NCBI RefSeq assembly: GCF_030409755.1
Contig: NZ_JAUFQE010000002.1
Location: 2,852,001-2,916,000 of the forward strand
DNA from: Vibrio lentus
GTDB taxonomy: Bacteria > Pseudomonadota > Gammaproteobacteria > Enterobacterales > Vibrionaceae
Direction: 5' to 3'
Length of the DNA: 64,000 nt
Part shown: positions 53,161-62,101 of the stretch, piece after piece
Position numbering within the stretch: the stretch's first letter is position 1
How the letters are laid out: each line of letters opens with the position of its first letter
Notes under the pieces: model-generated
Seen by the model: the letters and a program-made list of their open reading frames with translations, nothing else
The model's database searches: none
Told to the model about the DNA's origin: nothing
Program-made: the position numbers and the translations under genes

Positions 53161-53763
53161 ATGGTAAGACGTCGCCAGCAAAACACATCACAAAAAAAGC
53201 CATCCGGAGGCTTTGTTCGAATTATTAGTGGCTCATGGAGAGGTAGAAAACTGCCCGTACATGACTTAGAAGGCTTACGCCCGACCATTGATCGAGTAAA
53301 AGAGACTCTCTTTAACTGGGTAGCACAAGATATCCCACACTCGACCTGCTTGGATGTATTTGCCGGTTCTGGTGGTCTAGGTTTTGAAGCGGCTTCTCGC
53401 CAAGCAAAATTAGTGACGCTACTAGAAATGAATCAGAAGGCCGCTAAGCAGCTTTCTGATAATGCAAAAGAGCTCAAAGCAGACAACATCAACGTGGTAA
53501 ACACCGATGCGATCTCTTTCCTCAAAAAGCCGGGTACTCCTTACGATATGGTCTTTCTTGATCCTCCATTTCGTAAAGGCTTATTAGCTGAAACTGTGGA
53601 GCTTCTTGAGAGCAATGGCTGGCTTGCCGACAATGCCATCATTTACGTTGAGACAGAAAAAGAATTACAACTCGAAGCAATGCCAGAGAACTGGGAATTG
53701 CATCGCGATAAGACCACTGGGCAGTCGAGCTACCGTCTGTTTAATCGAACCACTGAAGAATAG
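53161..53763 (+). CDS. rsmD: 16S rRNA (guanine-966-N2)-methyltransferase
   Basis: RsmD methylates G966 of 16S rRNA in the small subunit. 200 residues. FVRIISGSWRGRKLPV N-terminus, SAM motif LDVFAGSGGLGFEAASR and catalytic DPPF (FLDPPFRKG). The ATG at 53161 (MVRRRQQNT) is chosen; the frame runs open 31 codons upstream without similarity. Divergent from ftsY, followed by yhhL after 10 bases. Confidence 0.95.
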   Translation: MVRRRQQNTSQKKPSGGFVRIISGSWRGRKLPVHDLEGLRPTIDRVKETLFNWVAQDIPHSTCLDVFAGSGGLGFEAASRQAKLVTLLEMNQKAAKQLSDNAKELKADNINVVNTDAISFLKKPGTPYDMVFLDPPFRKGLLAETVELLESNGWLADNAIIYVETEKELQLEAMPENWELHRDKTTGQSSYRLFNRTTEE

Positions 53764-53773
53764 GAGTTATTGA

Positions 53774-54040
53774 ATGAAGTTCTTGCTTCCATTAGCCAAA
53801 GCGGCCATCGCCTTTGTTTGGTTTATCTTAATCGCAAATATTTTCTACCCATTCCCAGGTAATGCTGCGATTGCGCTTTATATCATGACAGCATTCTTGT
53901 TCTTCATGCACGGCCTGCAGATGCTAATCTTTATCGGTGCTTTCGGCGATAAGATCGAAATGTCACGTTGGGAGAAGTGGTCAATATTGATTTTCGGAGT
54001 CTTTGCCCTACTCGATATCCGACGCAAACACATGATGTAA
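53774..54040 (+). CDS. yhhL: DUF1145 membrane protein YhhL
   Basis: 88 residues with three hydrophobic segments (about 8-25, 32-56, 69-82). Function unknown. Same order rsmD-yhhL as in E. coli. SD AGGAG lies upstream. Confidence 0.85.
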   Translation: MKFLLPLAKAAIAFVWFILIANIFYPFPGNAAIALYIMTAFLFFMHGLQMLIFIGAFGDKIEMSRWEKWSILIFGVFALLDIRRKHMM

Positions 54041-54115
54041 TCGAGCTAAAGGCTAGATATACAAGCTCCAGTACACAGTTCTCGATACAGAAACCTAGTG
54101 ACGAGAAAGATAAAT

Positions 54116-54149
54116 ACAAAAACGCCGCTCATTTGAGCGGCGTTTTTTA
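54116..54149. terminator. bidirectional terminator yhhL/yhgN
   Basis: AACGCCGCTCA (54121-54131) and TGAGCGGCGTT (54134-54144) with flanking A and T tracts. Confidence 0.92.
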
Positions 54150-54182
54150 TTGTTCGAGAAGAAATTGAACGGTAAGAAAACA

Positions 54183-54767
54183 CTAAGACATATAACTTTT
54201 CACACCATCTAGGAACATTTGAGTCGACAGCATAACCAACAGTAAGCCCATTAAGCGCTCTATCGCCTTCAAGCCTCTCTCACCAAGAATACGCAGGAAG
54301 AAACCATTAAACATAAGAATGAAGAAGGTTACGCCCCATGCCAGTAAAACCGACAGAGACAACTCAAACATCTGGTCTGGGTTTTGAGTTGCCAAAAGAA
54401 TCAGCGCAGCGATAACCGATGGGCCCGCAATCATTGGAATAGCCATAGGCACGATAAACGGCTCTTCACCCGCGGCTAGGCCTGTGATGCTACCTGCACT
54501 TGGGAAGATCATCTTAATCGCGATGATGAATAGAATGATTCCGCCAGAAATACTCAGAGTTTCAGGCTGAACGTGCAGGAAGTTCATGATGCTTTGGCCA
54601 GCAAACAAGAACAACAACAGAATAACCAGTGCAAACATCAGTTCGCGAACAAGAACAATACGACGACGCTTAGGATCGATATGCTTAAGGATTGAGAGCA
54701 CGATTGGCAGATTACCAAGCGGGTCCATAATAAGAAACAGCATGGTTGCTGCAGATAAAATTTCCAT
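54183..54767 (-). CDS. yhgN: MarC family integral membrane protein (YhgN type)
   Basis: 194 residues, six hydrophobic helices. The MarC/NAAT N-terminal motif LFLIMDPLGNLPIVLSIL and the conserved PMAIPMIAGPSVIAALILL are present. Transport activity is unproven in this branch despite the NAAT name. Confidence 0.88.
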   Translation of the reverse strand: MEILSAATMLFLIMDPLGNLPIVLSILKHIDPKRRRIVLVRELMFALVILLLFLFAGQSIMNFLHVQPETLSISGGIILFIIAIKMIFPSAGSITGLAAGEEPFIVPMAIPMIAGPSVIAALILLATQNPDQMFELSLSVLLAWGVTFFILMFNGFFLRILGERGLKAIERLMGLLLVMLSTQMFLDGVKSYMS

Positions 54768-54985
54768 AAGTTTGTCTCGAAAAGCGTAAGTGCGCGGAGT
54801 ATAGCAGCCTCAACATTGATTTTCGAACGCAGTAATAAACGAGTTAACTTATGCTATTTAGAAGGGAATTTAACGAGAGCAAATAGAAAGGTAGAAAGGT
54901 AATTTAAAGAGTGGAACCGAAAAGATAGCATCCACTCTTCTTATCTATAAAAGCCAAAAGGCTCTAAAAACCAAATCATTGGTAA

Positions 54986-55222
54986 TTAGTGGTTACATAC
55001 ACGTTCGCGATTGGTGCAAAGCTTATCATCGACAACCACAACCTTTTCCATCTTCAGGAAAAACTTAAGTAGACCATCCAAATCTAAACCACTTAGCTTA
55101 CAAGTATGGAAACGAGCTTCTGTTCCATACGTTTGAGCGAGTTCTTGTGTTAGCTCTTCGCGAGTCAGTGGCTTCTCACTAAGCAGGTTTAAAACGTTGT
55201 GTGCGTGAATTTCAGTCGTCAT
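54986..55222 (-). CDS. YecH family metal-binding protein (DUF2492)
   Basis: 78 residues. HAHNVLNLL at the start, RFHTCKLSGLDLDGLL in the middle and a C-terminal CTNRERVCNH. The His/Cys pattern (HxH, HTC, CX6CxH) matches YecH and suggests bound metal. Physiological role unknown. No operon partner; a weak hairpin at 54907-54942 may end the transcript. Confidence 0.85.
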   Translation of the reverse strand: MTTEIHAHNVLNLLSEKPLTREELTQELAQTYGTEARFHTCKLSGLDLDGLLKFFLKMEKVVVVDDKLCTNRERVCNH

Positions 55223-55312
55223 AACTCTATCTCATGTTTAATGAATCAAATGTAGAGTACCGATTTTCAGCGACGCTGCCTTGATGTAGCTCAGAGTTGA
55301 GGGGGCTCTATC

Positions 55313-55933
55313 CTAAATGGTTAGAGATGCCACGATAAGAGCATGAGCGAAGAAGTAACTGCCCGTTACCCAAAGATAAGCACCCTTGATTGGACTACGA
55401 TAACAATTTAGAGCATACGCCAATGCAGAAAGCAGCAGCACGCTACAGCCAGCAAAACCAACCGCATGTGATAGCTGAGGCTCAAGCAACCAGAGCTCAC
55501 CAGAAGCCCATGCAAGCTGAATAAGCACGATGCCCATGATAACCACAGGAAAGACGAGTTTATCTAAGCGAGGCAGAAGTAAAAAGAAAGCAACGACACA
55601 AGCCGCTAACAATAACGCAAACAACCACCAAACCATCTCTCCTGAGAGTTGTAGCCAAAATGCCTTGCTATAACAGAGTTGAGCCAATAAAAAACAGACA
55701 AAATGAAGCGGTCGTTTTTGAGTCACCGTATGCAGAACATCAGCCACCGCCGAGATAGCTAAGCCAGCGACAATCCAATAAGTATATTCAGCAACGATCG
55801 ATTGAGTGACCGCCAATACCGCCAACAAAACAAAGGTAAACACCTTGTACACTAAGGCCTGACCGATATGTCCATGTTTCGTCCCTGCTATCGCTCCGAT
55901 ACCAGATAAAGAAACCGCTAACCAACTCCACAT
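55313..55933 (-). CDS. yhhN: YhhN family membrane protein (lysoplasmalogenase-like)
   Basis: 206 residues, about eight hydrophobic helices, with the YhhN-type LAISAVADVLHT segment near residue 57-68. Eukaryotic TMEM86 relatives hydrolyse lysoplasmalogens; bacteria of this group make no plasmalogens, so the substrate here is open. In E. coli yhhN adjoins yhhM and yhhL, both nearby here. Confidence 0.82.
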   Translation of the reverse strand: MWSWLAVSLSGIGAIAGTKHGHIGQALVYKVFTFVLLAVLAVTQSIVAEYTYWIVAGLAISAVADVLHTVTQKRPLHFVCFLLAQLCYSKAFWLQLSGEMVWWLFALLLAACVVAFFLLLPRLDKLVFPVVIMGIVLIQLAWASGELWLLEPQLSHAVGFAGCSVLLLSALAYALNCYRSPIKGAYLWVTGSYFFAHALIVASLTI

Positions 55934-56649
55934 ACCAATTGCCCTATTGCTTTAAAACGTCGCCAGTCTAGGCACACGAGTGTTGATGTAAAGCCTCAGC
56001 CCCTCAAAATTGGATCTTGATTACGCTTCCACTAAAAAGAGCCTCTTTCGATTGAAGTCCTAACAATTACCGTCGTGATATTGGTTATTAGTTTAAAACT
56101 AGAGCGATTCACCGTAAAACTCATTTAAAACGACGTTACAGGACTCAGATTTCAATTTTAGACACTTCTATATCATTGAAACCCTAATAAACCGTTAAAT
56201 ACCGTCAAAAACCACAACTAAAAATTAAAAATCAAACCAATAAAAAACACTAAAAACAATCACTTAAATTAAACAATCCAGAGTTAACCAGCAAATAAAA
56301 ACCTCGAGCGACCCTAGGTTTATAAAGTGAATAACTTGTTTTATTTATACCTATAATTGTCAGAGTTTCCCAAACCTCGTGTCAAAACAACCACCAAAAC
56401 CAAGCCAAAAACCCAGAAACAAAACCAAATCAAACCTCGCCACCACCAACCCCTATTAATACAGTTTAACAACCTTTAACAATATAAATTACACATAACA
56501 ACCATTATAAAACAGCAACTTAAATCAAATAAGAACAAACATGAATCACAACGAACAAAATAAGAACACACCAAAAAACACAGTTAAACAGAGTCAAACA
56601 AGCCAAAAACTAATAGTTTTCTACTACTTTTGGAGCTTTCGAAAGTAAT
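55934..56649. other. long gap with extreme G depletion on the plus strand
   Basis: Over 700 bases without a gene. From about 56150 to 56630 the plus strand is A- and C-rich and very poor in G: 56221-56280 has no G, and 56401-56460 has 3 G against 23 C. An octamer AAACCTCG recurs at 56299, 56372 and 56432. No reading frame uses this composition. Confidence 0.7.
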
Positions 56650-56651
56650 TC

Positions 56652-56680
56652 TTGATCTAAACCTATAAGTGGGCTATTCT
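56652..56680 (+). promoter_or_regulatory. candidate promoter for the 26-residue microprotein
   Basis: TTGATC (56652-56657), 17 bases, TATTCT (56675-56680), 41 bases before the small ATG. Confidence 0.5.
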
Positions 56681-56721
56681 TTAAAACATAGCGAGAGACA
56701 ACCAAATTTAGGAGTAGTGTT

Positions 56722-56802
56722 ATGATTTCATCTTCGCAAAGACAAGGACTTGTAATGATCGCGGTAGTTGTAGGTCTAATGACACTACCGATGATGTACT
56801 AA
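56722..56802 (+). CDS. 26-residue hydrophobic microprotein
   Basis: An ATG preceded by AGGAG at seven-base spacing opens 26 codons: a polar start (MISSSQRQG) and one hydrophobic segment (LVMIAVVVGLMTLPMMY) to the stop. A strong terminator follows 20 bases later and a sigma-70-like promoter precedes it, so it is a complete monocistronic unit. The product would be a single-span inner-membrane peptide. I recognise no family. It could be a regulatory small protein, a toxin-like peptide, or only the coding part of an sRNA. Confidence 0.6.
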   Translation: MISSSQRQGLVMIAVVVGLMTLPMMY

Positions 56803-56813
56803 ACAAGTTACAG

Positions 56814-56849
56814 ATAAAAAAAGGGACGCCATGAGCGTCCCTTTTTTTG
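56814..56849. terminator. bidirectional terminator after the microprotein
   Basis: GGGACGC (56823-56829) and GCGTCCC (56835-56841) flanked by A7 and T7; shared with the convergent gene at 56860. Confidence 0.92.
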
Positions 56850-56859
56850 TTCAATTTTT

Positions 56860-57234
56860 TCACTTCGAAAACAGATGCAGTGTTAGCACATCCCAGTTCG
56901 CATAATAGAAACCCGCGGCAGCTAAAGTCATTGCCATCATCAGTAAGATCGCAACTCGCCAGATAAAACGACCGCTTCGTGGAGTCAGCTCCTTCTCACA
57001 GTCGTTACACATCATGATGAACTTATGTTGATCTTCCAACTTAGCCTCATGTTCATTGACTACCTTATTACGACACGTTGCGATATAACGCAGCTTGATT
57101 ACCATATCGTGCGGTAGCCTTTCTTCGCAGCTTGTTACAAGCTCATGCAATCCTTCGCCTTCAGCGTGATATTGAAGCCTCAATAATTTCTCTATATTGC
57201 GAGTTCTTGTCACCACTTTTTCAATATCGGTCAT
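56860..57234 (-). CDS. hypothetical protein, DUF4145-like with C-terminal membrane anchor
   Basis: 124 residues. The first two thirds are soluble and helical, with LPHDMVIKLRYIATCRNKVVNEHE resembling the N/H motif of DUF4145 (given here as seen, residues about 40-63). A CNDC pair follows, then one membrane helix near 95-113. GGAGG lies seven bases before the ATG at 57234. Function unknown. Confidence 0.6.
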   Translation of the reverse strand: MTDIEKVVTRTRNIEKLLRLQYHAEGEGLHELVTSCEERLPHDMVIKLRYIATCRNKVVNEHEAKLEDQHKFIMMCNDCEKELTPRSGRFIWRVAILLMMAMTLAAAGFYYANWDVLTLHLFSK

Positions 57235-57478
57235 CTTGGCCCTCCCACTCCACACTATAATTCTAGTCGAGCATTTCCCTATTTTTATACTAAATCATTG
57301 CTATTTACATAAGAAAGAGACAATAAATAACAATGCTTTATCCCAAAATTGCCATTAAATGTGATATCAGCCGAAAAATAATCAGCTTAGCTTACAGCAG
57401 TTCACGAATAGCGGCTTTAAACACATATCCCTATTGCCCGAAAGACTAGAATAACCATCACGACTACATGGAGGTTAT

Positions 57479-57808
57479 ATGCCTAATTCACTCTTTTTTG
57501 CCATCTTTGCACTTGCCGGTTTAGCGGCTTGGGTATTTATTGGTTTCTATCGAAAGCACTCGCAAGGTGAAAACGCGCCAGAAAAGAAAGTGAACGTCAC
57601 GGTATTAGATAAACAATCTATCGACCTTCCTGACGCAGAGCCGGGACAAGAAGATCAAGAGTACTGGATTTACGTTCAACGTGGTGTCGTGGGCCCGAAA
57701 CGAGAATTCCAAGTCGGTATCCACTACTTCCATGCTCTTAACCCTGGTGACAAAGGAACCTTAACTTACCAAGGCGATAAGTTCTTACACTTTGCCTTGA
57801 AGCGCTAA
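57479..57808 (+). CDS. yhhM: DUF2500 family protein YhhM
   Basis: 109 residues: an N-terminal membrane helix (about 4-22), a charged linker and a small beta-rich domain ending YQGDKFLHFALKR. Function unknown. E. coli has rsmD-yhhL-yhhM-yhhN together; here the set is spread out and partly inverted. SD GGAGG lies upstream. Confidence 0.82.
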   Translation: MPNSLFFAIFALAGLAAWVFIGFYRKHSQGENAPEKKVNVTVLDKQSIDLPDAEPGQEDQEYWIYVQRGVVGPKREFQVGIHYFHALNPGDKGTLTYQGDKFLHFALKR

Positions 57809-57877
57809 ATGCTAGCCGCTTCAACCACTACCATAGAACAACCCATCATCAGCTGCCAACAGCCTTAGCACTCACCG

Positions 57878-58891
57878 CTAAGGCAATAGCCAACGTGTTT
57901 TCTCTGACTTAGAGACCAACCAACTCATCCATAAAGCCCCTGCACCACTGATCACTATCCATAATGGAATCACCCAAGCAGGATTTCCTTGGTACCAACC
58001 GAACTCTTTCATTGGCCACAAGAAAATTGGGTGCAACAAATAAATACCTAAGCTGTGCTTACTGATAAAGCCAACCACTTGATTACTTTTCTCAGATAAC
58101 CCTTCACCATAGTAACGACACACCATAAACACCATGCTCGCCGCCAGCACCGTATTCAACGTTTTATAAGATAACCAACGCCCTACCGTGTACTCTTGTG
58201 CGACCAAACTCGCATCAACCACCATGTAGACTGTGGTCAACAACGCAAGGCCACCAAGCCCCACACTCACACCAACGGTTAATTTGTTAAGCGGTACCTT
58301 CTTGTATAACAGGTACCCCAGAGGCAAGTAGCCAGTATAAAGCCATAACTCATGACTCCATGGGCCATCGATTCTTAGTAAGAACAGTAACGTCGTGAAC
58401 AACCACACCGCCGTGAAGCCATAGACAGCTTTGTCGCCATACTTTCTGACCATGATCTGTAAGAAAGGAATCACAAAGTAGAGCGGGATAAAGTAATAGA
58501 AGAAACCAAGATGGTAGTACGTGTAGTGGTGATAGCTATTGAGCAACACCTCCCAACTCACGTCAGCATCAAAGCCCATCGCAGACCAACCTGACAGGTA
58601 GGTATAGAAAAGCGACCAGACGATGAAAGGTATCAATACCTTACCTAGACGGCGCTTGAGATAATACTTGGCGTCAAACGGGCGCTGATCGCTCAACATC
58701 AACGCACCACTAATCAAAATAAACACGGGCACAGCCCAACGACTGAAGCCATTAACAGTGATTGCCGTTAACCACTCGCCGAAAGGAATGGTTCCTAGTT
58801 CGTTGCGATAAGGCGCCAAAACATGAATCGCGATAACCGCTACGGCCGCGACACATCGTGCTAAATCAAAAAAGAGAATTCGCTGCTTCAT
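57878..58891 (-). CDS. acyltransferase 3 family membrane protein
   Basis: 337 residues with about ten hydrophobic helices. The N-terminal FFDLARCVAAVAVIAIHVLAP holds the RxxA...H signature of the OafA/AT3 family, which O-acetylates surface polysaccharides or exports acylated products. The target glycan is unknown and no polysaccharide locus is adjacent. Monocistronic by its spacing. Confidence 0.85.
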   Translation of the reverse strand: MKQRILFFDLARCVAAVAVIAIHVLAPYRNELGTIPFGEWLTAITVNGFSRWAVPVFILISGALMLSDQRPFDAKYYLKRRLGKVLIPFIVWSLFYTYLSGWSAMGFDADVSWEVLLNSYHHYTYYHLGFFYYFIPLYFVIPFLQIMVRKYGDKAVYGFTAVWLFTTLLFLLRIDGPWSHELWLYTGYLPLGYLLYKKVPLNKLTVGVSVGLGGLALLTTVYMVVDASLVAQEYTVGRWLSYKTLNTVLAASMVFMVCRYYGEGLSEKSNQVVGFISKHSLGIYLLHPIFLWPMKEFGWYQGNPAWVIPLWIVISGAGALWMSWLVSKSEKTRWLLP

Positions 58892-58931
58892 GTAAATGCC
58901 TGATTAATATTCAATCATTCTACTATAGCAA

Positions 58932-58968
58932 TAAAAAAGCTGACCGGAATAAATACCAAGTCAGCTTA
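58932..58968 (-). terminator. arsJ operon terminator
   Basis: On the minus strand AAGCTGAC (58967-58960) and GTCAGCTT (58944-58937) followed by six T's. Confidence 0.75.
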
Positions 58969-59045
58969 TTGTTAAAGGAGAAGCATATCGCGAATTAAGA
59001 TCGTTCGACTTTAGATTATGCGGCTTTAGCTCTTGTGAATGAAGC

Positions 59046-60266
59046 TCATGCGGCTGACGCTTGCGGCACCTTAGGTAAACGCAAAGAGATCACCGTCGTT
59101 ATAGCTAAGAACGCGAACGATACCCACAAACACGCAGACAAACCGGCCATTTGAAATACCAAGCCCGACAGAATGGTACCGATTAAACGACCCATCGCAT
59201 TTGCCATATAGTAGAAACCAACATCAAGCGACACTCCATCCCCTTTCGCATAACTCACAATCAGGTATGAGTGAAGCGATGAGTTCACCGCAAAGATGGC
59301 ACCAAATACCATCAAACCACCGATGATAACCAATTCAGGTTGCCAACCGATCTGTACCGCATAGGCAATACCAGCGGTCACAATAGCCAATGCACCCGCC
59401 CACAATAGTGCCGCATGGCCATCAGGCACCTTGCCTTGCGCTTTACCGGTAATCTTAGGTGCAATGCCCTGTACAAAGCCGTAAGCGATGGTCCAAGCCG
59501 CTAAGAAGCCACCAACCCATGAGTGATCCCACCCAAACACGCTGCCTAGATAAATCGGCAGAGCAATCACAAACCACACGTCACGAGCACCAAATAAGAA
59601 CATACGCGCTGCCGATAAGATATTGATGGATTCAGACTTAGAGAAAATTTGTTTGAACTTAGGTTTGGTTTTCGCTTTACCCATGTCCGCTTCTAAGCTC
59701 ACTAAACTGCCAATGAAGACCAATGTCAGCACAGCAGCCATCGTTAGCACTGCGTATTGGAATCCAATCGTCGAAAGCAGTAAACCACCAATAAAGAACC
59801 CTGCACCTTTCAGTGCATTCTTAGATCCGGTCAGAATCGCAATCCACTTATAAAGCGCACCCTGCTGCTCATCAGGAACCAGAGTCTTAATCGAGCTTTT
59901 AGCACTCATCTTATTGAGGTCTTTAGCGATACCAGACAACGCCTGCGCGGCCATGACCCAAGGGATGGTCAACATTGCGCTTGGCACCGCGAGCATACCC
60001 AAGGCAACAACCTGCATCCCTAAGCCGATGTTCATAGTTTTATTGAGGCCAAGACGCGCGCCTAACCAACCACCGATTAGGTTAGTCACCACACCAAAGA
60101 ATTCATAAAAAAGGAACAGTGAGGCGATCTCTAACGAACTGTAGCCAAGGTCATAGAAATACAGAACCACCAGCATACGAAGTGCACCATCAGTAATGGT
60201 GAAGTTCCAGTAGTTGAAGGTCACCAACATGTATTGGCGAACGCTTTTGCTTAGGTTAGCGAACAT
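59046..60266 (-). CDS. arsJ: organoarsenical efflux MFS transporter ArsJ
   Basis: 406 residues, about 12 helices. ArsJ exports 1-arseno-3-phosphoglycerate, the unstable product formed when a GAPDH uses arsenate in place of phosphate; the ester then breaks down outside the cell. The assignment rests on ArsJ-like sequence (MLVTFNYWNFTITDGALRML start) and on the genes upstream: a dedicated GAPDH and an ArsR regulator on the same strand. Last gene of the cassette. Confidence 0.87.
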   Translation of the reverse strand: MFANLSKSVRQYMLVTFNYWNFTITDGALRMLVVLYFYDLGYSSLEIASLFLFYEFFGVVTNLIGGWLGARLGLNKTMNIGLGMQVVALGMLAVPSAMLTIPWVMAAQALSGIAKDLNKMSAKSSIKTLVPDEQQGALYKWIAILTGSKNALKGAGFFIGGLLLSTIGFQYAVLTMAAVLTLVFIGSLVSLEADMGKAKTKPKFKQIFSKSESINILSAARMFLFGARDVWFVIALPIYLGSVFGWDHSWVGGFLAAWTIAYGFVQGIAPKITGKAQGKVPDGHAALLWAGALAIVTAGIAYAVQIGWQPELVIIGGLMVFGAIFAVNSSLHSYLIVSYAKGDGVSLDVGFYYMANAMGRLIGTILSGLVFQMAGLSACLWVSFAFLAITTVISLRLPKVPQASAA

Positions 60267-60367
60267 AACATCACACCTATAAAAACGGAGAAAAGCGAAG
60301 TAAGAAGAGTAGATAGAGCTTTTGGACCATGATGTTCCAAAAACTCTTGTAACTGCTAAGTGCGATG

Positions 60368-60871
60368 TTACTGAGCAGCAACACCTTGAATGTAGTCAAC
60401 CTGAATTGACTTAGTAAACGCGCCCGGACGCAGTGATTGTACTTCTTGAACAATCTTACTCAGATCCCAACTCTTCTCTAACAGCAGGTGTGCAGCCAGC
60501 AAACCAGTACGGCCAGAACCGCCCATGCAGTGCATTGCTACCTTGCCGCCGTTATCCACCACTTGGTGTAGCGCTGGGCTCGCCGCCTGCCATTTCGCAG
60601 CAAAATCAGTACCCGGTGCACAATCGTCTTCGATTTCGATTTGGAACCACTGCATGCCTAGTGCTTGCGCTTTCTCGCCTAGCTCAGCAACATTCTTACT
60701 TGCCAGCTCTTCACTGTCTAGAGCCGTCACAATCGCTTCCACGCCTTGCGCTTTCAGCTGCGCTAGAGATGCATCTAGGTCAGCGCCTTTAGTGCCTGGG
60801 CACGGAGTAAGCACTAACGCACCTGTTTTTAAATCTAGTTGCCATGTTGGGTGTACTTGAGAATTCGTCAT
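60368..60871 (-). CDS. protein-tyrosine-phosphatase-fold protein (CDKN3/DSP type) in arsenate cassette
   Basis: About 167 residues. The phosphatase signature HCMGGSGRTG gives Cys115-X5-Arg121, with a likely general acid among Asp82/Asp83 (EDDCAPG). The frame opens with a TTG three codons before the ATG used here. Its place between a GAPDH and arsJ suggests a job in arsenate handling. HCX5R enzymes of this fold include arsenate reductases (yeast Acr2p is Cdc25/rhodanese-like and low-molecular-weight ArsC uses CX5R). The true substrate is not known. Confidence 0.78.
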   Translation of the reverse strand: MTNSQVHPTWQLDLKTGALVLTPCPGTKGADLDASLAQLKAQGVEAIVTALDSEELASKNVAELGEKAQALGMQWFQIEIEDDCAPGTDFAAKWQAASPALHQVVDNGGKVAMHCMGGSGRTGLLAAHLLLEKSWDLSKIVQEVQSLRPGAFTKSIQVDYIQGVAAQ

Positions 60872-60904
60872 CGTAATCAATCTCTTAAAATTCTTTTGTA
60901 TATA

Positions 60905-61052
60905 GACCGGTACTCAAAATAATTGGAGTTGCAGCTAGGCAACCAGTAAGTTCAGCCCTATGAGCATAGGGGTTCTATGTGATTAGGGCGGCCGGCGCTC
61001 CGGTGAACTTATGAACTTACGCAGTTAACAACGCTTGCAGCTTCAAGTATGA
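60905..61052. repeat. palindromic intergenic repeat element
   Basis: About 148 bases with complementary ends (TACTCAAAATAATTGGAG on the left against TGAAGAGTA with an intervening CTTCAAGTA on the right). Inner arms are GTAAGTTCA/TGAACTTA and CCCTATGAGCATAG/CTATGTGATTAGGG. The ATTGGAGTTGCAGC-type end matches a repeat I remember from between genes in many vibrios. It lies inside the cassette between the GAPDH stop and the phosphatase gene. Confidence 0.65.
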
Positions 61053-61058
61053 AGAGTA

Positions 61059-62060
61059 TTAAGCTAGGCCAACTGTACGTACTAGCTCTGCCGTACGTGT
61101 CGCGTAACCCATCTCGTTGTCGTACCAAGCGTAGATCTTAACCATGCGCTTACCCACTAACATGGTTGATAGTGCATCTACGATGGTTGAACGTTGGTCG
61201 CCTTTATAATCGATAGAAACCAGTGGACGCTCTTCAAAACCAAGAATGCCTTTTAGTTCGTTCTCAGACGCTTCTTTCAGCATCGCGTTGACTTCTTCTG
61301 CCGTGGTGTCTTGCTTCACTTCAAAGATGACGTCAGTTAGAGACGCATTAGCTAGTGGTACACGAACCGCATGGCCATTGATGCGGTTTTCAAGCTCTGG
61401 GAATATCTCAACAATCGCTTTAGCACTGCCTGTTGTTGTCGGAATAAGGCTCATGCCACATGCTCGTGCACGACGTAAATCTTTATGGGGCGCATCAAGA
61501 ATAGTTTGCGTATTAGTTAAATCGTGAATAGTGGTGAAAGCTGCATTTTCGATACCCAGCTTCTCGTTGATTACTTTAACCACGGGCGCGAGACAGTTGG
61601 TTGTACAAGATGCTGCGGTTACGATTTTATGTACTGCTGGATCGAAGATATTGTCGTTCACACCGACAACGATGTTTGCAATGCCTTCTTCTTTCACTGG
61701 CGCCGATACCACAACACGCTTCACGCCTTGCTCAAGGTATTTGTTTAGGAAAGATGACTTACGGTGAACGCCGGTCGCTTCAAGGACAACATCGCAACCA
61801 GACCAATCGATCGCATCGATGTCGCGCTCTTGCGTAGTTCTAATGCGTTGACCGTTGATGATCATCTCATCGCCTTCAACCGCAACTTCGTGGTTCCAGC
61901 GACCTTGAACCGAATCGAACTCAAGAAGGTGAGCCAATGTCGCGGTGTCGCCAGCCACATCGTTAATCTGTACGAACTCAATTTCCGCCCAATCAAACGC
62001 TGCGCGAAGTGCTAAACGGCCGATACGACCAAAACCATTAATACCTACTTTGACTGTCAT
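61059..62060 (-). CDS. arsenate-cassette glyceraldehyde-3-phosphate dehydrogenase
   Basis: 333 residues. NAD site [17 protein letters not shown] at 6-22 and catalytic Cys152 in [10 protein letters not shown]. It departs from housekeeping GAPDH at several places, e.g. DSVQGRW and [11 protein letters not shown]. In the ArsJ system GAPDH converts glyceraldehyde-3-phosphate and arsenate to 1-arseno-3-phosphoglycerate for ArsJ to export. Lies between arsR and the phosphatase gene. A role in central glycolysis cannot be excluded but is less likely by context. Confidence 0.88.
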   Translation of the reverse strand: MTVKVGINGFGRIGRLALRAAFDWAEIEFVQINDVAGDTATLAHLLEFDSVQGRWNHEVAVEGDEMIINGQRIRTTQERDIDAIDWSGCDVVLEATGVHRKSSFLNKYLEQGVKRVVVSAPVKEEGIANIVVGVNDNIFDPAVHKIVTAASCTTNCLAPVVKVINEKLGIENAAFTTIHDLTNTQTILDAPHKDLRRARACGMSLIPTTTGSAKAIVEIFPELENRINGHAVRVPLANASLTDVIFEVKQDTTAEEVNAMLKEASENELKGILGFEERPLVSIDYKGDQRSTIVDALSTMLVGKRMVKIYAWYDNEMGYATRTAELVRTVGLA

Positions 62061-62101
62061 TTTCTGTTCTCTCAGCTCGTGGTGAATCTAAAAATATTAA
62101 A

